NCBI GenBank assembly: GCA_002422065.1
Contig: DITO01000096.1
Location: 1 to 10,429 of the forward strand
Length of the DNA stretch: 10,429 nt
Origin: Erysipelotrichaceae bacterium UBA6182
GTDB lineage: Bacteria > Bacillota_I > Bacilli_A > Erysipelotrichales > Erysipelotrichaceae
Reading direction: 5' to 3'
Part shown: positions 7,402-10,429 of the stretch, one piece after another
Layout of the letters: each line of letters starts with the position of its first letter
Numbering within the stretch: position 1 is the stretch's first letter
Notes under the pieces: generated by a model
Databases searched by the model: none
Seen by the model: the letters and a program-made list of their open reading frames with translations, nothing else
What the model was told of the DNA's origin: nothing
Program-made: the position numbers and the translations under genes

Positions 7402-7455
7402 TTAGTGATAATATCCGTAATAAGAAGTAACAAAGAGATTTCGTTGGTTTGTCAT
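7402..7455 (-). CDS. Tyrosine-rich leader peptide (17 aa)
   Basis: A short ORF reading MTNQRNLFVTSYYGYYH, with four Tyr among its last six residues. GAAAGGA (7472-7466) lies about 10 bases before the ATG, and a candidate promoter sits just upstream. The stop codon is three bases before the first strand of the attenuator hairpins, the spacing expected if ribosome position selects the RNA fold. Tyr codons are at 7422-7417 (TAT, TAC) and 7413-7408 (TAT, TAT). The peptide itself probably has no function; its translation would sense charged tRNA-Tyr. The Phe codon at 7434 is single and farther away. It is too short for automatic gene calling, and the assignment rests on position, composition and downstream structure together. 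Confidence 0.78.
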   Translation of the reverse strand: MTNQRNLFVTSYYGYYH

Positions 7456-7480
7456 GATCTTAAAATCCTTTCTTGTATGG

Positions 7481-7509
7481 AGTTTAGCAAAACTTTCATA
7501 AGTTTGCAA
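7481..7509 (-). promoter_or_regulatory. Candidate promoter of the importer operon with dyad in the spacer
   Basis: TTGCAA (7509-7504) and TAAACT (7486-7481) are separated by 17 bases, each matching four of six consensus positions. Transcription would start near 7474, just before the leader peptide's Shine-Dalgarno. The spacer holds an imperfect inverted repeat, GCAAACTT (7507-7500) and AAGTTTTGC (7495-7487), differing by one inserted base. It could be an operator adding initiation control to attenuation. Confidence 0.45.
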
Positions 7510-7540
7510 CAATTATCATCTATTTCATTAATTTACATTT

Positions 7541-7560
7541 AAAAACCTCCCTAAGGAGGT
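7541..7560 (-). terminator. Intrinsic terminator of the lysR gene
   Basis: ACCTCC and GGAGGT form a 6-bp stem around a TTAG loop (7560-7545), followed by TTTT, starting two bases after the stop codon of the LysR gene. It separates the LysR transcript from the importer operon downstream. Confidence 0.8.
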
Positions 7561-7562
7561 CA

Positions 7563-8480
7563 TTATTGAATCGTTTCTACAGGTTTATTATCCTTAAAGA
7601 AGTGAAATATACTATCTCGAGTATATGTTTCAATTCGACTATAATGTGTCTTATTAGGATAAGTAAGGACTACTTTCCAAGGGAAAGGAACAGTGAATCT
7701 CATTTCCTTAATTCTATCTTGAATCATGTGATTACGTGTAGGACCAGGTAGAATGGTAATGAAATCAGAATTAATCGTAGATTCAAGTAAGAAATCCCAT
7801 GAAGTTGACATCAAAGCAATCTTAGGGACAATACTTAAGCTTTCAAACTTTCTCATTAGCTGATGATGAATCATGAATGTATTAGAGAATATTGCCAAGT
7901 TTTGATCTTTTAAATCTTGCCAGTCCATGGTATCTTTGATTGCTAAAGGATGATCTTTGCATAAAAAACAAGAAATTTCCTCAACAAAGATGACTTCTTC
8001 TTTAAAATGCATACTGTTTAAATCAGTGGGCTGTAGTATAATAGCAAAGTCTATTTCTTGAAGTTTAAGTAAACGCTGCAACTCAAATGCACCTTCTTCA
8101 ATAACATCAAACTGGATATCAGGATTTCGTATCACGAGTTTTGATAATACTTCCGTAAATAGCACAGTGAGTACAAGTGGGGGAATACCAATTCGTATGC
8201 GTCCACGAGCTTTTGTAGAGTGTTCTCTGAGCTCTTTCATCATTCTTTCATGATGATAAATAACATTTGTAGCATTGGTATAAAAAGACTCACCTTGAGG
8301 AGTAAGTCCTGATAAACGCCCGTGATGTCTTACAAATAGTTCTATCTTTTCTTCATTCTCAAATTTCTTTATCACTTGAGTAAGTGCAGGTTGTGAAACA
8401 TGAAGCTTCTTTGCAGCTGCGGAGATGTTATAATTGGATTCGATGATTGAACAAAAATACTTTAATTGATATATATCCAT
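7563..8480 (-). CDS. LysR-type transcriptional regulator
   Basis: A 305-residue LTTR. The N-terminal winged helix-turn-helix occupies about residues 1-60, with the recognition region around ISAAAKKLHVSQPALTQVIK (19-38), a linker helix follows, and an effector-binding domain of the LysR_substrate type spans about 90-295. Length is normal for the family. GGAGG lies 5 bases before the ATG. It is divergent from the thiolase gene, and LTTRs commonly control the divergently transcribed neighbour, so thiolase and reductase are the likely targets. The next operon downstream on the same strand (the importer) is separated by a terminator and has its own promoter. Effector unknown. A T-N11-A dyad over its own -35 region suggests autorepression. 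Confidence 0.88.
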   Translation of the reverse strand: MDIYQLKYFCSIIESNYNISAAAKKLHVSQPALTQVIKKFENEEKIELFVRHHGRLSGLTPQGESFYTNATNVIYHHERMMKELREHSTKARGRIRIGIPPLVLTVLFTEVLSKLVIRNPDIQFDVIEEGAFELQRLLKLQEIDFAIILQPTDLNSMHFKEEVIFVEEISCFLCKDHPLAIKDTMDWQDLKDQNLAIFSNTFMIHHQLMRKFESLSIVPKIALMSTSWDFLLESTINSDFITILPGPTRNHMIQDRIKEMRFTVPFPWKVVLTYPNKTHYSRIETYTRDSIFHFFKDNKPVETIQ

Positions 8481-8507
8481 ACTAGCCTCCAGTCTATTAC
8501 TGAATAT

Positions 8508-8536
8508 ATAATAAACTATAATATTAATTTATACAA
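8508..8536 (-). promoter_or_regulatory. Candidate promoter of the lysR gene
   Basis: TTGTAT (8536-8531) and TATTAT (8513-8508) are 17 bases apart. The -10 matches five of six consensus bases and the -35 matches three. The start would be near 8501, about 21 bases before the ATG. Confidence 0.45.
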
Positions 8537-8543
8537 CGTATAA
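8529..8543. promoter_or_regulatory. Candidate LysR-regulator box (T-N11-A dyad)
   Basis: TTATACAACGTATAA is a perfect 6-bp inverted repeat with a 3-base centre, and its inner T and A are 11 bases apart, the classic LTTR motif. It overlaps the lysR -35 hexamer, fitting negative autoregulation. Confidence 0.5.
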
Positions 8544-8560
8544 GCAGATAGTATTTTCAA

Positions 8561-8578
8561 AATGGTCAATAATCCATT
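8561..8578. promoter_or_regulatory. Second candidate regulator dyad upstream of thiolase
   Basis: AATGG (8561-8565) and CCATT (8574-8578) form an inverted repeat around 8 bases. The centre is about 65 bases upstream of the predicted thiolase start (near 8635), the usual location of an LTTR recognition site. The inner T and A are 12 apart rather than 11, and the sequence differs from the 8529-8543 dyad. Confidence 0.35.
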
Positions 8579-8589
8579 AAAATTACATT

Positions 8590-8603
8590 TGTAAGCGCTT
8601 AAA
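8590..8603 (+). promoter_or_regulatory. cre site (CcpA operator) at the thiolase promoter
   Basis: TGTAAGCGCTTAAA matches the cre consensus TGWAANCGNTNWCA at all positions but one (A for C near the end) and contains the palindromic AAGCGCTT core. It overlaps the -35 region of the thiolase promoter, so CcpA binding would be expected to repress. Confidence 0.65.
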
Positions 8604-8628
8604 GTAAAACTTTCACAAATATTATAAT
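8599..8628 (+). promoter_or_regulatory. Candidate promoter of the thiolase operon
   Basis: A perfect -10 TATAAT (8623-8628) with a weak -35 TTAAAG (8599-8604) at 18 bases. A strong -10 with a poor -35 overlapped by a cre site fits a regulated promoter. Start expected near 8635. Confidence 0.55.
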
Positions 8629-8653
8629 TAAAACAAATATAAAGGAGGATATT

Positions 8654-9832
8654 ATGAAAGAAGTGGTCATTGTATCGGCTGTTCGTACCGCTATAGGAAC
8701 CTTTGGTGGAGCACTGAAAGATGTTAGTGCTATTGATCTAGGGGCGACTGTTGTCAAAGAGGCAATAGCGCAAGCGAAAATCTCACCGGATATGGTTGAG
8801 GAAGTCATCTTTGGAAACGTTCTTCAAGCTGGATTGGGACAAAACGTTGCACGTCAAGTTTCAATCAAAGCAGGTATCCCACAAGAAGTCTCATCCTACA
8901 CAATCAACAAAGTTTGTGGTTCAGGATTAAAGACAGTTGCGTTAGCAGCGCAAGCCATTGCATGTGGGGATGCTGAAATTGTAGTTGCTGGTGGTACAGA
9001 GAATATGAGTTTATCAGCTTACGTCATGCCTTCAGCTCGCTGGGGTGCTCGTATGGGTAACGCAAGTATTATCGACACAATGGTTCATGATGGATTAACA
9101 GACGCTTTCAGTGGAGTTCATATGGGGATCACAGCTGAGAATATTGTGACTGAATATGGATTTACTCGTGAAGAACAAGATGCTTTCGCTCTTGAAAGCC
9201 AACGTCGTGCTGTACAAGCAATGGCGGATGGAAAGTTCAAAGATGAAATCGTCCCAGTTATCATTTCTACAAGAAAAGGTGACGTTACTGTTGATACTGA
9301 TGAATATCCAAAAGCTAACACAACAACTGAATCACTTGCTAAACTTCGTCCAGCTTTCAAAAAAGATGGATCAGTGACTGCAGGAAACGCATCAGGTATT
9401 AATGATGGCGCAGCTGCATTAGTACTTATGAGCAAAGAAAAAGCATTATCACTTGGTTTAACACCTCTAGCTGTTATTAAATCTTATGCATCAGCTGGTG
9501 TTGATCCTCAAATCATGGGTACTGGACCAATTCCTTCAACGCGTAAAGCTCTTGAAAAAGCAGGTCTTACAGTTAAGGATTTAGGACTTGTTGAAGCAAA
9601 TGAAGCATTTGCAGCTCAAGCACTAAGTGTTGTTAAGAGTTTAGAACTTGATCCATCCATTGTTAACGTTAATGGTGGTGCTATTGCATTAGGACATCCT
9701 ATTGGTGCAAGTGGCGCAAGAATCTTCGTTACATTACTACACGAAATGAAACGCCGTGATGTTAAATACGGTTTAGCAACATTATGTATTGGTGGTGGAC
9801 AAGGAATCTCACTTATCGTTGGTAGAGAATAA
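8654..9832 (+). CDS. thlA: Acetyl-CoA acetyltransferase (thiolase)
   Basis: A 392-residue biosynthetic-type thiolase that condenses two acetyl-CoA to acetoacetyl-CoA and CoA (reversible), in the cytosol. The catalytic residues are in place: nucleophile Cys88 in NKVCGSGLK, His348 in ALGHPIGASGAR, and Cys378 in LCIGGGQG. Length equals that of ThlA/PhaA/AtoB enzymes, and the N-terminal VIVSAVRTAIGTFGG motif is typical. AAGGAGG precedes the ATG by 5 bases. It leads an operon with an SDR reductase 34 bases downstream and diverges from a LysR regulator. The neighbour points to production of 3-hydroxybutyryl-CoA, for butyrate-type fermentation or another C4 route, rather than to mevalonate synthesis. 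Promoter elements suggest control by CcpA and the LysR protein. Confidence 0.93.
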   Translation: MKEVVIVSAVRTAIGTFGGALKDVSAIDLGATVVKEAIAQAKISPDMVEEVIFGNVLQAGLGQNVARQVSIKAGIPQEVSSYTINKVCGSGLKTVALAAQAIACGDAEIVVAGGTENMSLSAYVMPSARWGARMGNASIIDTMVHDGLTDAFSGVHMGITAENIVTEYGFTREEQDAFALESQRRAVQAMADGKFKDEIVPVIISTRKGDVTVDTDEYPKANTTTESLAKLRPAFKKDGSVTAGNASGINDGAAALVLMSKEKALSLGLTPLAVIKSYASAGVDPQIMGTGPIPSTRKALEKAGLTVKDLGLVEANEAFAAQALSVVKSLELDPSIVNVNGGAIALGHPIGASGARIFVTLLHEMKRRDVKYGLATLCIGGGQGISLIVGRE

Positions 9833-9866
9833 TTTACTTAAATATTAAAGAAAAAGGAGAATATAA

Positions 9867-10429
9867 ATGAGACTTGAAGGTAAAGTAGCCATTATTACTG
9901 GTGGCGCACGTGGATTAGGACAATCCATGGCAGAACTATTCGTCAAAGAAGGTGCAAAAGTTGTTGCAGCTGACATGGGTGATCTTGCATACGAATGTGA
10001 AAATGTGGAAGGATACCACCTCAACGTTACTGATGTTGAAGGATGCGAAAAATTAGTTAATTATGTTAAAGAAAAATATGGCCGCATTGACATCTTAGTC
10101 AACAACGCTGGTATTACACGCGATTCATTAACTCGTAAAATGAGTGATGATATGTGGAATCTTGTTATCGATGTTAACCTTAAAGGCGTATTCAATGTAA
10201 CTCGCTTTGTAGGACCAATCATGCAAGAACAAGGCATTGGATCAATTATTAACATTTCTTCAGTCGTTGGAGAATTTGGTAATATTGGACAAGCTAACTA
10301 TGCTGCTACTAAAGCTGGTGTCTTTGGATTAACGAAGTCTTGGGCTAAAGAATTTGCTATGAAGGGTGCACAAGTTCGCGTGAACTCAATTGCTCCTGGA
10401 TATACAATGACAGATATCTTAAAAACTGT
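9867..10429 (+). CDS. SDR-family 3-oxoacyl/acetoacetyl-CoA reductase (FabG/PhaB-like), 3'-truncated by window
   Basis: The first 187 residues of a classical short-chain dehydrogenase/reductase. It has the cofactor motif TGGARGLG (11-18), NNAG (79-82), Asn104, Ser132, and the YxxxK pair Tyr145/Lys149, closely resembling FabG around the active site (GQANYAATKAG). Asp36 at the end of the second beta strand is the acidic residue usually seen in NAD(H)-preferring SDRs, whereas FabG and PhaB usually use NADPH. AAGGAGA lies 6 bases before the ATG. Being 34 bases after the thiolase, it most likely reduces acetoacetyl-CoA to 3-hydroxybutyryl-CoA, which for this fold would usually be the R isomer. A fatty-acid-synthesis FabG is the alternative, but no fab genes are visible. 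The gene continues beyond the window. Confidence 0.85.
   Translation, partial: MRLEGKVAIITGGARGLGQSMAELFVKEGAKVVAADMGDLAYECENVEGYHLNVTDVEGCEKLVNYVKEKYGRIDILVNNAGITRDSLTRKMSDDMWNLVIDVNLKGVFNVTRFVGPIMQEQGIGSIINISSVVGEFGNIGQANYAATKAGVFGLTKSWAKEFAMKGAQVRVNSIAPGYTMTDILKT

Noticed and set aside
7262..7480. T-box riboswitch upstream of the importer operon
   Set aside because: No T-box consensus (the TGGNACCGCG-type core) or specifier-loop layout was seen; the leader ORF and competing hairpins explain the region better.
7452..7499. A second short ORF (15 codons, starting MKVLLNS) overlapping the Tyr leader start by ATGA
   Set aside because: It has no Shine-Dalgarno and contains the predicted -10 element, so it would not be transcribed in full.
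9118..9435. Antisense 105-codon ORF and out-of-frame 73-codon ORF inside the thiolase gene
   Set aside because: Both are shadows of a well-conserved thiolase frame with intact catalytic residues.
10061..10255. Minus-strand 64-codon ORF inside the SDR gene
   Set aside because: Antisense to conserved SDR motifs, with no start signals.
1..10429. tRNA or rRNA genes, CRISPR repeats, insertion sequences or phage genes
   Set aside because: No clover-leaf sequences, direct-repeat arrays, transposase motifs or terminal inverted repeats were recognised by eye.

Overview
The window is AT-rich DNA from a low-GC Gram-positive bacterium (Bacillota). Nearly every gene has a strong purine-rich ribosome binding site, the promoters look sigma-A-like, hairpin plus T-run terminators are frequent, the binding protein carries a lipobox, and there is a CcpA-type cre site. 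An Erysipelotrichia-like host would fit, but I cannot fix the genus from the sequence alone.

Layout. (1) Positions 46-1077, minus: a PfoR-type polytopic membrane protein (PTS EIIC-like fold), closed by a bidirectional terminator. It diverges from (2) 1259-4506, plus: two overlapping half-transporters forming a heterodimeric ABC exporter. The shared intergenic region holds a perfect 20-bp palindrome. (3) Positions 4632-7261, minus: a three-gene importer operon in the order lipoprotein, permease, ATPase, of the TrpXYZ family. (4) Positions 7290-7509, minus: the promoter and 5' leader of that operon. (5) Positions 7563-8480, minus: a LysR-type regulator with its own terminator. (6) Positions 8654-10429, plus, divergent from the regulator: an acetyl-CoA acetyltransferase followed by an SDR reductase that runs off the window. 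Together these two would convert acetyl-CoA to 3-hydroxybutyryl-CoA.

The most interesting element is the leader of the importer operon. It encodes a 17-residue peptide ending Tyr-Tyr-Gly-Tyr-Tyr-His, preceded by a Shine-Dalgarno sequence and a plausible promoter. Downstream lie segments that can form mutually exclusive hairpins: a 10-bp 1:2 stem, a 12-bp 2:3 stem, a composite 3:4 antiterminator, and an intrinsic terminator just before the lipoprotein gene. This is the architecture of ribosome-mediated transcription attenuation. It predicts that the importer is induced when charged tRNA-Tyr is scarce, so its natural substrate is probably tyrosine (or aromatic amino acids including tyrosine) rather than tryptophan. 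No T-box, the usual device for such operons in this phylum, was seen.

The thiolase/LysR divergent region carries a consensus-like cre site over the thiolase -35 region, a T-N11-A dyad over the lysR -35 region, and a second dyad about 65 bases upstream of the predicted thiolase start. This points to joint control by carbon status and a LysR effector. All structure and promoter calls were made by eye, without folding or database searches.
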